The notes below the pieces were generated by a model that saw nothing but the letters and a program-made list of their open reading frames with translations, searched no databases and was not told the origin of the DNA. The translations under genes and the position numbers were made by a program. From Lepiota brunneoincarnata (Eukaryota; Basidiomycota; Agaricomycetes; Agaricales; Agaricaceae), in the NCBI GenBank assembly GCA_023014365.1, contig JAEBUN010000016.1, positions 310,001 to 374,000 of the forward strand: a stretch of DNA of 64,000 bases. The letters are read 5' to 3'. Below, piece by piece: positions 1-12,800 of the stretch; positions within the stretch are counted from its first letter, which is position 1; every line of letters begins with the position of its first letter.

Positions 1-1211
1 GCGCAAGATGGAGTAAGGGTTCAGTTGGAAGGGTGTTGAGGTTGTAAATTGCGAGGCGGAAAGAACGGATGAGGTTCGACCAACGCGAAGGATCGTATAG
101 TCGCTAGAAGATCGGGAGTCAACAAAGGCGGTGTCTTGAAGGGAGGGGTATACCTTATAGGGACCATACGTCGTCATTGGCCCAAAAGCAAAAAGCGCGG
201 AAGCGCATTGGATCTCCTCAAGATGTGTGTCCTGCCATTGGACGAGATGTTTTTTGGAATACGCGATGGCCTCCAGGTCTTTCCGAGCTCTGGTTAGTTC
301 TATGAATTCCTGCAGACGCAATTCAAATTCAAGAGTGCTCTGTCACAGCCTATGGGTCAGCAACGGCAGGCCAACATCAGGGATGAACGACACACTTTAA
401 TTTTCCGAAGCGCCGCCTTGTTCTCGCTACACCACGCCAGTGCCTCTGTACAGCTATGCCGTGCAAGCGCATCCTCTATCCGCTTGATATCGGAGAATAA
501 GTCAATGTCAACAAGGGTCTGTCGTATTCAATGACCAAGTCAATCATCGGTCTCACAATTACCGAACAGACACGTACCTCAATATCTTTCTCCCTCGCTA
601 TCCGCTTTGCTGTCCGGTCTTTACCATTCCTTAGGGTCCAATCCACAAGCCACCGATCCAACCGGGTATCTGCCCACCTCGAGAACTCGGTCCCAGTCGT
701 ACTCTGAATGGATTCGATCGTGGCAAGGTGATGAAGGCGTTCCCGCATCACATCCAAAGTGGGTTTGCCTGCACTTTCGTTCAGATCCGAGAGCTTGACG
801 TTTCAAGTAGTGTATGGGCACCACAGGAGCACAAGTCATAGCCGACATGAGTGAATAATGCGCGGGTGAGTGAGTAAATGGATCCTCGCGGGCGTGAGAC
901 GGACCTTGCGTTTCAAGGACTCCACTCGACCTATCATGCCTTCAATGGATTTGACAGCCTCCTCCCCGGTCAATGTGCCCGTTTTCGCTCGGGTTACGAG
1001 ATCATTGGAGGTGTTCTGCAGTGCTCCAAATTCCTTCTCTACGTTTCTCTGAGACATTCGGAACACCTTGCGGTAGCTCTCATGCGGGACCTGTATGGTA
1101 TGTGCCAGTTTTTCAGCTGAGTGAGCGGGAAGGAACGTAAAGGAGACGTACACGAACGAACGGTTGCTCTAGGAGTAAGATTCCGTCCACATTGGGCTTG
1201 TTAATGGCCAT
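1..1211 (-). CDS. fyv10: GID/CTLH E3 ubiquitin ligase subunit Fyv10 (GID9/MAEA), 3' part off the window
   Basis: Family role: RING-like subunit of the GID/CTLH ubiquitin ligase, which in yeast degrades gluconeogenic enzymes. The start is the ATG at 1211 (MAINKPNVDGILLLEQPF), with the first intron near 1155-1096. Next come VPHESYRKVFRMSQRNVEKE and a coiled segment ending GRVESLKRKV, as in MAEA. A LisH-like stretch follows (RLDRWLVDWTLRNG, then AKRIAREKDIE, 570-650), and then the CTLH/CRA region (DIDLFSDIKRIEDALAR, EALAWCSENKAALRKIK, 345-510). The last visible exon reads YDPSRWSNLIRSFRLAIYNL and stays open to base 1. Introns are about 50-60 bases with ordinary GT-AG borders (for example 508-565). 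No break is seen in the visible part. The C-terminal RING-like domain lies outside the window. Family assignment is firm; exact exon edges are by eye. Confidence 0.88.
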
Positions 1212-3192
1212 GGTGGAGCATAAAAAGATCCAGGTATAGTGGATGGCCCTTGAATGCTTGAGTTGGAGTTTGGAAAGGTGGTTGTTATTGACTGGACCAG
1301 GAATCATTCAAACGCCGGTCCGCGGACCGGTGCCGTCCGGTACGGCAAGGTCCAACTAAATAGGGGGCGCCGACTAACAGTTGCAACGTTGAACGTTGGA
1401 GGCTCGCTGCACTTTTCATTAGATGGATATCAGCACAACGGGCTCACTACCAGACTCGTGATGGGGGTGCGGCCCGTGGTCCTTTGGGTATCGATTTCAG
1501 ATTGGAGATTTCATCAGCTATCTATATCATCTCCAGTCACCCTTATCACCCCATACAAAAGAGAGGAGTAATGGGAACCCGGAGCTCTACGTAAAGATAG
1601 ATAACAAATTATTGTACAAGATTCAAGCTCGTCCCGGGGAGTCCACGAGCAAATAGCGTGGAATTGAGCCCGCGCTCCACAATGACCAATGGATGTTACT
1701 TTTATCAATTGTCTAAGCCGGCTGTAAACGCGTAAATTGAAATCATGAACCCCTTATAAATACGTACAGTCTCTCGGAGAACTGGCCGACTTGACTTTCT
1801 CCGGGGAGGTAAAAGTGGTGTTGATAACAGCAGCATTTGTATTCGAGCTTTCCCAGCGATCAATTAGTCAACGGCGATATTCAAAGAGTAATGCACGTTT
1901 ACTGACGTAGTAGACATATACCACAGATCCACTGAGGGACACTCTAGTTTTTCCTTTCTATATGACTCGTACTCGGCTTGAGCAGGTTCTGGATTTAACT
2001 ACCAAGATAGATGAGACGGGGAGCAAGCTCAGAGGAGACAAGAATACCTCGAGAAGTCATAATCGTGATTTATATTTCTCACAGGACTTTGCGATTATTG
2101 TCACTTTCGTTCCTTGGAAAATACATGTAGTTAGCTCCATCCCAGTCACAGTTGTTCCCACTTTCTTGTACGAGCCCCTCGATGAACAACCTGTACCAAC
2201 TCACGGGTACCTACTGATGAACCTGGAAGGACGGGGGTCGTGCGAGATATTTCGAGGATTATACAGTGTCCATGTTACAGAGTTTCGACATGTGAGGAGG
2301 CAAGGACGACAAGAACATCGATATATGGGGTAGGGCAAATGATAAAATCTAACCCTACCCTATGCACCATAGTGCGGAACCTTTGAAGGTGGTGCTTACA
2401 AGAGGGACAAACGTAAGTTGTTGAGAGGGTGATAAGTTAGAGGGATAAACCCAGATTTCCATTGGGCACTCACATACATACCATTTGCTGAACGCTCGCT
2501 ACAGAATCCTGAACACTGTTTAGCCATTATCCAGAAAATGGGAATAGTTGAAGAATGTGGCAGCATTTGAAATGCCTGGCCCCAGCTCACCTGCAGGTTT
2601 GCCTCGTAAATCGTAGGGATAGAGGGTATGAATACATCACAGTACGGCTTCCATACCCAACAATCGGGTATTCACTACTGCGAAACAAGTCGGAGGAATG
2701 TAGTGAAGCAAAATGAAATTTACAATCCGCGCTACACTATTTCGAGTAACCTCAGTTGACCAAGGGGTCATGCATATACAGGGTTTGCTGCAGAAAAATG
2801 GAGGCTAGCATCAAAAAGGATGGCAGGTGAAGCAAAAAAGAATGTGGTTGTGGGGTCGGGACTGGTGGGGAAGGGCGAGGGACACCGATTCAGGCAAGCG
2901 ACGAGCGTCCGTTCAGCCCAAAGGCTCAGGTTGGCGAATGAAACCCCAAGCGACCCATTGAGCCTTTCCCCAGTCGTACGATATCCGGTGGCCCTGACTT
3001 ACAACCATACTATAATGTGAGGTCGGTCTGTATATGGCGGAATGGTGACTCTTTTGGGCGATGTTGATTGACATGGAGGAAACTTGACAACATAAATACT
3101 CTCAGAATATCCATGCAACATCTCCCGTCGCCTTCATTACAGACTCTAAGCTTGCCTCAATTTTTGCCATACATTTCCGCTGATAGCAAACC
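1212..3192. other. Intergenic stretch, nothing recognised
   Basis: About 2 kb between the divergent fyv10-like gene and the aldo/keto reductase. The left edge must hold the fyv10 promoter and the right edge the reductase promoter. A 123-codon open frame at 1962-2333 (+) has no recognisable motif, signal peptide or family likeness, and I do not call it a gene. No repeat or transposon remnant was recognised. Confidence 0.4.
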
Positions 3193-4488
3193 ATGCCAGT
3201 TCGTACCACCGTCAAGCTCAATACGGGCACCGAGATGCCCACCGTGGGCCTTGGTGCGCGTGTGGTCTTCTTCTCCTGGCACTCTAATCATGTTAATAAT
3301 AATTGGTCTTAGGCACATGGGGATCGACGCCAGGTGTCGTGGAAGGTGCGGTTGCCCATGCTCTGAGGTATGGGTATAGGCTCGTCGACACTGCCGCTAT
3401 GTACGGTAATGAGACGCAGGTCGGGAAGGGTATCAAGGACTCTGGTGTCCCCCGCGAACAGATTTTCCTCACCACCAAGTTGAACTAATAATGACCACAG
3501 GAATGTTGAGGGGGCTCTGAGTATGAGCTTAAGGAAGCTTGGTACAGACTATCTTGATCTTTGCAAGTATTCTCCTCGCCCTCGTGCATGAGTTTTAAAC
3601 TGACATCTTTTTGTAGGGCTAATGCACTGGCCAGCACCTATGGACACCACATTAGAAAATGCTGACAGATCAGTAAGCAACAAAGATGAGTGTAATTTCT
3701 CTCTAAACATGTGTCAAGGTCGACTGGCTTGATACCTGGAAAGAAATGGCCAGAGTCTACCGGGCCAACCCCCACAAGCTTCGTGCAATCGGTGAGCATT
3801 TAAGCACGGGTTCCAGACATATTAGCTCAATCCCGACGGTTTAGGTGTATCCAACTTTTCTTTCAAATTCCTAACTCGACTTCTTGAACATTCGGATCTC
3901 CTGCCTGCTGTTAATCAGATTGAGCTCCATCCGTGAGTCAGTTGCCTACGCGAAAGGACCACCTATTAACTTATGTGTGTGATAGTTCTTGCCCTCAACA
4001 GGACTTGGTCAACTTTTGTAACAGCAGAGGAATTGTAGTGACCGCCTACTTCGCCTTTGGGATCAAATAACTCTCCACTGCTTAAAAATCTTGTCGTTGT
4101 GGAGATGGCCAAAAGGCATAGGGTTCAGCCCGCGAATATATTGATCTCTCTCCAAGCCAATAGGCCGGGAGTTACTGGTGAGTAGTTGGTGAATTGGCTG
4201 ACAGGATCACGGAATTCTTATGTTGGCTATAGTAATTCCGAAATCTGTGAATCCAGCACGCATAGAAGGTATGATGCTTGTTCTGTGCATAACGAGGCGC
4301 TTCTGACGCCGGGTCTCTCCTCAGCCAATTTCAAGTTAATCGACCTTACGGAGGAGGAGATTATGAAATTACAAGATATTAGTAAGACTATTGGCTTCCG
4401 TGCTTGCCATCCGTCCTGGACTGGCTGGGGTAGTCTAGGCTTCCCTGACTGCTTGGAAGCTGAGGGAGTAATGCTCCAAGAGCAGTAA
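3193..4488 (+). CDS. Aldo/keto reductase, reading frame broken by one base near 4050
   Basis: Family role: NAD(P)H-dependent reduction of carbonyls to alcohols, cytosolic. The start ATG at 3193 gives [16 protein letters not shown], then [10 protein letters not shown] after an intron (3254-3312). The catalytic tetrad is visible: Asp and Tyr in [10 protein letters not shown], Lys in FLTTK, His in LMHWP. Later come [28 protein letters not shown] and a C-terminus WGSLGFPD. About 8 short introns are implied. The intron at 3563-3616 starts GCAAGT and is a GC-AG intron, because no GT donor keeps the frame. At about 4050 the codons after VTAY carry one extra T, which ends the frame at FAFGIK. Removing it restores [11 protein letters not shown] and the rest of the gene, all of which is conserved. 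It is therefore either a very young pseudogene or a base error in the assembly. Confidence 0.85.
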
Positions 4489-5438
4489 GGAGCTAAGGCC
4501 GTCTAACCTAGTATAATATAGCCAATACCGGTTGCTTTTTAGACGCACGACGAGTTATGCATTATGTATTCTATCGCCAGACACATCGCTGAAGTGAGAT
4601 TTATAGAGGAGACCTCTCATAGTTCTGGATGCCTTGTTCTGTCCCTATTTATGTTATATCTTTATTTAAAATTTATATGATTGATTGTCCTTATCCTCTC
4701 CCTCCAGCATTCAATGCCGTCCCCAACCCCACCCGACTCTCTACCTGCAGAAATTATTTCTCGTCTAACGTATCCACCACGCGGCTTTGTAAACTGTCCC
4801 TGACATTCATAGTGAACTTCCTGGAAGGATCTGGGACAGTTTTTTCCCCTCTGAATGGGAGAGTTGGAATTTACTTTTGGTATAACGTGTAATAACGGTA
4901 TATATAATCAACCCCCTACGTTCTGTTCCACGATGAACCTTTTTTAATAGAGTCAAGTTTCCGGCTCGAAATCGACGAGTCTGACATCAACACCCCCCAA
5001 AGACTTCGCTGCCCCACCATCCAAAAACGGGGATCGGGCGACGTCTACTCTGCGAGCAACCTCTTGGGTCAGTGGTTCCTCCCATTTCTCCTTTCCCCTC
5101 CCTTGCCCAGAGAAAAGTCAAATCGCCCTAGTACGTTATAAGCTCGGCCGATTTCTCTGAAACCTCGAGGTCAATATACCTCAAGGCCCTCCTGAACGGT
5201 GAGGCTTTGGATCATGGATGGCATTTGAGCGGGAGTAAATAGGCTGCTTGTGACCAAAATCACTGTCTTTGGCGCAGTTTACGGTACGCTTGCCTTGGAC
5301 CAAATTCGGAGACATTGCAAAACGTTTTACAGAGTCGAAGAGCCGGGGGCTTTGAAAGAGCGCGCAACTGCATGAACACAATATACTGATACGTGACAAT
5401 AGTCCTAGTGACCCCGAATACGTCACGTCACACAGAAA
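4489..5438. other. Intergenic stretch, nothing recognised
   Basis: Downstream sequence of the reductase and the probable promoter of the mL54 gene. Open frames here are short on both strands and show no family motif. No repeats were recognised. Confidence 0.4.
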
Positions 5439-5853
5439 ATGTCCTTTCTCCGTGTTCCGCACAGCCTGCCGTGCTGCTTGAGATTGCTTACGCGTCGTAA
5501 TGCCTCTAGTACCGCGTCTTCAAAACCCGCAGCCTCAACAACTCCATCCTCAGGCAGGTTGCTAATACGCTTATTATGCAATGTTGGTCCTAACCACAGG
5601 GTGCGGCACAGTTGCATCATCGACACCGCTGTCATCTTGTCTACCAGATACCAAGATAGAGGGTGTGAACTTTCTGAAAGGACAGGCACCTGTACTCGCG
5701 CTTCCAGATGATCAATACCCGGATTGGCTGTGGACCACTCTTCAGCCCAAAGTTTATGCAGACGACGGACCGGGAGGCAAGGCCGAGCGGGTGAAGCGAA
5801 GAGGGGAGAATAAGCAGAGAATAAAAGACAGGAACTTCATGTCTACACAGTGA
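5439..5853 (+). CDS. MRPL37: Mitochondrial large-subunit ribosomal protein mL54 (yeast Mrpl37 family)
   Basis: Family role: component of the mitochondrial 54S ribosomal subunit. The N-terminus MSFLRVPHSLPCCLRLLTRR is Arg-rich with no acidic residue, as expected of a mitochondrial presequence, and is followed by a Ser/Ala/Pro linker. Exon 2 carries the family core: IEGVNFLKGQAPVLALPDDQ, then YPDWLW, then a basic end KRRGENKQRIKDRNFMSTQ. The best splice is 5554-5599, 46 bases with donor GCAGGT and acceptor CACAG. It joins the two exons in phase and would be a GC-AG intron. Alternative GT donors further upstream (C|GTAATG or A|GTACCG) also keep phase but would remove part of the linker. The total, about 120 residues, is usual for the family. 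The core assignment is strong; the exon 1 border is less certain. Confidence 0.8.
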
Positions 5854-6970
5854 CCAAATCCTGAGAAGTATGTCCGTCATTTTCGTGCAATCGAGAGGTT
5901 GTTAACGGCGGTGTTAGTTTCTTTTGGACTTTTTGTTTATTTCCCTGGACCTGTTGAGGCATGCGACTCCTCTTTATCTGCGCATGTATTCGTCAATATC
6001 TACCTGGCATTTATTAAGCCAATCGTAAGACCTCTCTCTGGATTTCTTATGGCTCATCGTGAAGTTTTGAAGTCAGCCCGTCGCATTCTGACGCCGATCG
6101 GACCATACATAAACTCAGCAAGCTCGGTGTAATACACTGTAGTCTGTCGTTTGTGGTGCAACACCGAGTTGCATCTACCTCTGGTCATTCCCTTCAAGGC
6201 CTTGCCTTCTATCAGACTTATCACCTGTGCTTTTGTATCGTTCATGCCTCGTCTCTTTGTTCGATTTCCGCTCGTCACCATGCGGCCTCTCATTGAGCCA
6301 AAACGCATCATTCACGAGTCAAATTCATCCCCATTTCTGTCTGCAGAGACTTCATCAATCATCTCGGAACCTACTCCCTCCGATCCTCTTAACATGTTGC
6401 AAATTGAATCACCCGAGCGCGCAGGACAAGCTGCCGTAATCCAACTTGTCAGTTGCGAGAACATTCATGACTCACTGAGGGCCCGTTCACGACATGTGGG
6501 GCCTATAATTGGGCTCAACAGTCTTGAACGCCAAAACTAGTAACGTATTCTGACGCTCCTCTTTTTCTTTCCCGCAATACTAGCGCAGCTCATCTCGTAA
6601 GCTCACCACGACGGCGTGGGACGCGTCGCGGCAGGAACACCGGTGATGACTCCCTTGGTCCAGTTCTACCGGACGCATACCAGATAACATGCCTATTTCC
6701 TCTATGGCTGCGATTGCACATGGATCTCGTTGTCTAACAATCTCCTGGACCTGCGTCTTACGAATGAATGCATGGGATGGGAAAACTGCATGGCGATCAT
6801 GGGGCTGCAATGGAAGACCACTTTGAATCTTCAGCGCTTCAGTCAGATTGATTATCGATTATCTCGGGAGAGCCGATCGGGAAGTAAACCAGGACATATT
6901 CACAGGATGTGTATGCGAGCATTTCTACTTAAATCGAGTGAATTCCGTCCGTTCCCCGCGACCACTGAGT
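5854..6970. other. Intergenic stretch with unassigned open frames
   Basis: About 1.1 kb between mL54 and the multi-TM gene. The longest open frame is 6151-6540 (+, 129 codons, Ser/Pro-rich second half). It is preceded in another frame by a hydrophobic segment at 5899-6000. They could be exons of a small membrane protein gene, but no family motif or convincing splice pair was found. The last part should hold the promoter of the 6971 gene. Confidence 0.3.
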
Positions 6971-8074
6971 ATGTCTTCCTCACCGTGTATTCAACCCAAC
7001 CCTGACATTACTGGTACTGGGATCCGTGTTGCATTTTATTCTCAAGCTATTCTCACCCTCGTTCAGCCATTCCTTGCTGTCTTAGACGGACGACTTGAAC
7101 CCGAGGAAATGGCAGACCTACAAAGACCTTTCCTCAGTCTGATACTCCCTGGTACCGCGTTGGTGCTTTCAGCCATCGTCCAGGCTGCATTGGGAACCCT
7201 GTCCTCCTACCATGCCATCATTGTCCTCAATCTGTGCTGGCTCAACGCAGCAACCACTATAGCACTCTTCTTGTCTGAGAGAGCCTTTACTATCCAGCAA
7301 ACCCAACTGTTCAGCGTGCGGGACAGAAAACACAGAATAGAAGCGGGATTAGCTTCATACATTCATTTTCTCGTTTCCGGAGGCTTCGGCCTCTGGCTCT
7401 GGATTACGATCGATCAACAGGACACATGCAACTCCCGCACATCATATGTCATCTTATTCAAGCTCGCCATTCCAGTCACCTCCCGTGGCCTCCGCATCGC
7501 ATCCATATGCATCTACACCCTTGGGTTACAACTCGTCTTACAAGGATTGAACCAGGTTCGCCAAGGGTCAATATTGGGCAACAGAAGTCCCCGCCGCCCA
7601 CTCATCAGTCGATGGTCCCACCCCAGCTGGCTCGTTCTCCCCAGCGTGTTTGATATCCTTGACTTGTTACCTCTTCCCCTCCCCCTCAAACGCGCCCTCT
7701 CACTCATTCGTTCCGTCCTTTTCGACTCCTCTCCCCCCGAAACAATTACTGGGGTTGACTTGGCTGTAATCATACTGTCAACTCTCTTCTATCAAATCTA
7801 CTTCATCTCTTCAACCGAATTAATGATTCAAAGCAATAGTCACTTGCTAACCTCGGGAGAGGGGGGCTGGACGTTCGGTCAAACCCTTTCCTTGACGCTG
7901 CTGCTGGTCCCATTGTATGACGCCCTCCAATCCATCTATGAGCAAGCGAAGAAGGGTTTTACAGTAGGCCATCATATCCATAATAACGGGACGGATCAAG
8001 TAGTGCCACCACCGGATGTCGAGGCACACCAATTAGAGCAGGGAAATGAGCAAGCAGGTGAAGTGTCTCGGTGA
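6971..8074 (+). CDS. Polytopic membrane protein of unknown function
   Basis: Single long exon of 367 residues. I chose the ATG at 6971 (MSSSPCIQPNPDITGTGIRV) over an in-frame ATG at 6848. The motif PNPDITGTGIRVAFYSQ is the usual N-terminus of a large Agaricomycete family of multi-pass proteins that I recognise by pattern but cannot name functionally. Hydrophobic segments occur around residues 25-45, 65-90, 97-115, 145-165, 180-200, 208-225, 285-305 and 325-345, so about seven or eight membrane passes. The tail is hydrophilic and rich in Pro, Glu and Gln. There are no catalytic motifs. No break is seen in the frame. Function unknown. Confidence 0.72.
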   Translation: MSSSPCIQPNPDITGTGIRVAFYSQAILTLVQPFLAVLDGRLEPEEMADLQRPFLSLILPGTALVLSAIVQAALGTLSSYHAIIVLNLCWLNAATTIALFLSERAFTIQQTQLFSVRDRKHRIEAGLASYIHFLVSGGFGLWLWITIDQQDTCNSRTSYVILFKLAIPVTSRGLRIASICIYTLGLQLVLQGLNQVRQGSILGNRSPRRPLISRWSHPSWLVLPSVFDILDLLPLPLPLKRALSLIRSVLFDSSPPETITGVDLAVIILSTLFYQIYFISSTELMIQSNSHLLTSGEGGWTFGQTLSLTLLLVPLYDALQSIYEQAKKGFTVGHHIHNNGTDQVVPPPDVEAHQLEQGNEQAGEVSR

Positions 8075-9838
8075 AGCGAGCCATCTCACAGGCTCGATGC
8101 TCGCGTGTAGAACCATATCTTCCTTCTAGTGCCCCTTCTATGCACAAATTTGATTCACGACCGAGTATATCCGCCCTTGGCGCTCAACATTTTGAGACGC
8201 CACCCTTAGCCATTAGTAGAGTTCATGAAAATGGAGATGGCGATTAAAGACCTCATACTAAGGCTGGTGGGTTCGGTGTTCCTCTTTCTGCTGCAGCATA
8301 TGGACAATGTTCATCTTGCCTAGTGATCTCTACTGAGGAAACAGTACAAATTTAAGGGATTGATTTCCGGTGGTCAATTGGTTGATCAAATTCACGGGTC
8401 TCTGAGTGTCAGGGACAGAAATTCCTTTTTCCTTTCAAAGATTGTCTACACATAAGGGGAGGGGGAGGTTGCATGTTAAATGGATCCTACACAATTGCAG
8501 AGCCAGAATAACTGGTCACAACTCCGGGTAAGGTAAAATATAAAGCCAGATGCACTCTCCTAGGTCACGCTCAAAATGAACGACACGTCTAGAGCCTACT
8601 CGGAAAATGATAGCTGTGGCGGAGGGTGAATGGTTGTGCAGGTATTCCAAGTCTAGCGAGACCTGGATCATCGAATTGCAGCACAAAGGGGCCATCCCGG
8701 CATAATCGGTTGTCCACCGCACCAATTAGAAAGCTTTCTGCCGTGTTTGGATGAGGGCGTTGAATCAGGCTTAAAGTAGAGGTGCAGCAAAAGAGTGCGA
8801 CTTGATGACGACTCTCGTACTGTTTACTAGGAGAGCACCGACAAATCGATTGTTCTGCAGTATGCCATGCCTTCGACGGCACATTCACAGGTGTCACCAT
8901 CCTGCGCATCATGGGTCGCATCGCTGACATTAACACTGGCCAATTATTGTTTTAGCGCGTCTGGCGATGCCTTATTTGTCACAGATACAATGGGAACGAA
9001 GATTGGCATGTGCCAGCATTCGGCGTGGTTATATAATCGCGTTCATTAATTGATTCATGATGTCATGCTGATCTGTACATAGAAAATATGAGCCTCGCCT
9101 TCTCTAAATTCCCTTGCGAGCTCCTTAACAATGGAATCGTGGTAAAAACGGTGGCTGGCCAACAGGTAAGCAATGGTGTTGAAGGTGAGCTTAGACTGGT
9201 CCATAGAGCCACAGGAGCTTCCGTGGTCCTGAGGCATGAAGGTATCTTTGCAATATTTATGATCATGTGTTTGGGTGACAGGATGGCGTGAGGATTGCGT
9301 GCGCTGCGCACGCATTTTTGGCTTCCATAGTAGTTAATGGCAGGAGCACTGCATTCAATCTTGGGGAGAAGGCACGGGTTCCAAGTACTGAAATATTGAT
9401 TATCAATGATTGTTCTCATGTCACCCCAGTAACTTCCCAGCGTTAAACGTTGAGCGCTTTGAGCGATGATGCACGACGGCGTAGGTGTTAATGGAGAGCA
9501 AAGGGTCAAGATAGACTCTGCAGAATTTGCCAGGATCAGGTACCACAATCTCGAGCGGAATAATATTTCGTACCGAAACCAAGAACGAAAAAAGAACGAA
9601 AATATTAATTAAAGGAGTGTGGTAGTTGTTACGGCACATTGTCACAAATTGCATACAAGAAAGGAACGGAGAGAGGGTTATAGAGGAGAGAGAAAAAGAG
9701 ATAAACGAAAGTATAGATGAATCCAACATCATTATCAAAGGACCATAGCTTGAGCATATGATAAACGCCAAGGAACGAGTGGTATGCTCGTAGAAAAGGG
9801 CACCAATCACGGGGAAATAACGAAACCAAGAGTACCCC
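8075..9838. other. Intergenic stretch, no gene recognised
   Basis: The convergent neighbours end at 8074 (+) and 9839 (-). Minus-strand open frames of 86-161 codons lie at 8589-8936, 9055-9315 and 9063-9548, but none shows a family motif and they overlap in different frames. Short minus-strand pieces could be decayed exons. No repeat was recognised. Confidence 0.3.
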
Positions 9839-12800
9839 TCACTGATCCGCGGGTGGGGCCGTAGACGTCTTTGTCGACCGCCGCGATCCGAACCTCAGCC
9901 GGCTCCCTTCACCTCGTCCCCACGAAAACAGACCTCCACCTCCACCTCCACCCTCATGACTCTGCACACTCCCTGGTCTCGACCTCAACGACCACGCAGG
10001 TGAAACCGGTCTCCCAATTTCTACCTGGTTCGGGTCTAGGTGCTGATTGTCCGTGCTCTGCCTCTTACTAATCGGCGCCGTATGCGCATGGGCTTGTTGC
10101 TGCAACTGGTGGATAGGATGCGAAGCAAGCGGGTGATGATGATGATGATGATGGTGATGATGGTGCTTCCCCGAATGTCCAACTGTATGCCTTCCATCAC
10201 AACACGCACGTACGTTCTCCAGTCCCTCAAACCCGCCATCCGAAAGCGATTCATCATGCAATTCGAAGTCAAGATCATCCTCGTCGTGTCCCCGTTCGGG
10301 AACATCTACAAAGGACTTGGTAGGGCTATAGGGACTTTCAGGGCCGTTCCACCTGAGGTACTCAAGTGCCGGCGTCCCGGACCTCTTGCCTACGGATCCC
10401 TTCACGGACAACTGCGATCGACTGCGTTTGCCTCGGGGCGTAGTATTCCACGTATCCCCTGGAGTACCATTCCTTGAACTGCGAAGACTCTGTGGGCTGG
10501 ACAAAAGACGTTGGCGGCGGTGTTCACGGTCGTCATCAGTGAACTCTCCTGGGCTCTTCTCAAGATGTGTTCCATTGCCCACGCCCATGCCCATGCCCAT
10601 GGTCGGGGTGGGCCTGGAGAGTAGATACCTAAGAGCCTAAGATTTCCGTGAGCAGCCTTATCCTAAGCGACAAAACAATAAAAGGATACGTACATTGAGC
10701 CAAATATCATGTCTCTCTTTCGTAGGCGCCGTAATCTTCATCTCACGCTGAGGTGTACACACAACCACACTATACTGATACAAACCAGGCGGCATCGGGT
10801 TAGGATCCAACACGGACCTCACGCCTTCGATGTATGCTGCCATGTCCCAGTCAACCGCTTGCTCGAAACCCACAGGGATAGATGACACATACCACTCTTC
10901 GCGCTCGACTCGGACACATTCGAACTTCCCGGATCAGCCGAACTCCAATAAAGTGTCTTCGTATACGGATGCACCCAAAAGAATCTCCGATGCCGCCTCT
11001 CACCATATCCTCTTCCAATAGCCTTCCTCGTATACTTGTACAAGAACTCGCCGATCATCGTCTGTGTAATTGCATGAATAATCGCCGGATCCGTCGCCTG
11101 TCCATTCGCACGCGGAGTCGTATCCGCAGTCTTGTTAGGTGTCATAGGCGCTTCCGTCACGGCTCGACTATGATGATGATCGGAAGAAGAAATCGACGAC
11201 CGGGGCGACGCAACACTCTCCGAAAGCACAAGCGAAGTTGTCGAAAACTGTCTCCTCTCCACATGAACATTCGACACCGTACCAGCAACAGCAGCTTGGT
11301 GCGCCGCAGATCGGAAGCTACTCGTCGAAGGCAACTGCCTCAGATTCGCAGACGAAGGCGGCATACTAGATCCTTGCTGCCGCAAACTTCCAAACGGACT
11401 GGGTACTGAAAGCACACTCCCAAACGTTGGCGTCGTCGCGCGTTGGATGAGCTCAGGCGGTGGTGGCGACGAAGGTCTCGGTGGCGGTCCATCGCCAGAG
11501 TGAGAGGGAAGGTTCAGCGGGTGTGGGTGTCGGCGTTCTGGGATGAACGAAGGCGGAGGCATGTTGGATGGTGGTGGGGCTTTGGGCGGGGGCGGAAGGA
11601 CCATCATAGGCGGCTTGGACTTGTCTACAGCATTGAGCAAGAGTCCACCCGAAGGCAGGGCAGGACGTGCTGGATCACCCGCAACGGACGAAATAGCACT
11701 GTCGATCGACTGTCTACGATCTGAGGTCGACAACCTGCTTGCACGCGGTAGGAGGGCGGGTGCGGCACTTGCGCTCTCTGTCTTGAACACACTAGAGACA
11801 GGGGTGGCGGTCTGCACAACATTGGGAGGCGCAGAACCTGGGGGCGGCGGGAGGACAAACTGGAACTGCTGCTGCTGACCTGTTGACCCAGTTGACCCGA
11901 TACGATACAGCCCCGGTGACGATGGTCCTCCCCAAGTCGTAGGAACTGGAGTGGAGATCGAGCCGGACATACCAGGGGGTACGAACACAGGTCCCGAAAT
12001 CGAAGCAACAGGAGAGGCGGGCGTCACCTGCACCGACTGTGAGGTAACTTGCCTTGGAGGCGCCGGTATAATCATAACTTGTTCAGGCTCGGGCACTTCA
12101 TCTGTCTGGATTTCCATCTCCTTCACCTCTGGCTTGGGTTCTTGACGAGCACAGGAACCTCCACGGGCACCCTGACCTCCACAGGGACCTCCACAGGGAC
12201 CTTGACCTCCACCGGCACTTCAACGCGAACTTCCACAGGCACCTCGACACGTACAGGAACCTCTACCGGCACTTCCACCCTCACTTCCACCTCTTTAATA
12301 ACCACAACTGGCTCTGGCTCCTTGTACAAATTGGCTGATACACCTACCGTCTCGTAGGTCACGATAGGCGCCTGATGACCAGTATAGAACGACACCAGCG
12401 AGGGCGAGGCCGAATGTCGGCCTTCGCTTGGATCCACATGCATGCCGCCGACCGCCCCACCCACAATCATTCCAGCACCAATCCCAGCACCGATACCCAC
12501 ATTCGACCTCGACGCCGCAGCAGAACTCGTCCGGCTCGCCTTGATACTCTCATCGTCCGACGAATCAAGGTATTCATGATCTGACACTGTCATAATCGAA
12601 TGGAAGTCCTCTCTGCTCTCCGAGAATTGAGCACTAGGAGTCGTCATCGCAATACTCTGCCTCGCGTCATAATAATTATCCGCATCCGTCTCCGCCTCTG
12701 CCTCGGTCTCAGCGCCGGTCTCGGTTTCTTCACCTTCATCATACTCTTCATTGTACTCTGGCCCATGACCACGGGCAAGGAAGCTGCGAGTGATGGTATG

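Noticed and set aside
1962..2333. 123-codon plus-strand open frame as a gene
   Set aside because: No family motif, no signal peptide or membrane segment, and no convincing splice or neighbour support.
10040..10477. Plus-strand Met/Arg-rich open frame
   Set aside because: It is the antisense shadow of the PH protein; the Met run is the complement of the poly-His codons.
12049..12357. Plus-strand Thr/Ser/Gly repeat protein (STGTLTSTGTST)
   Set aside because: Antisense reading of the VEVPVE repeat in the PH protein.
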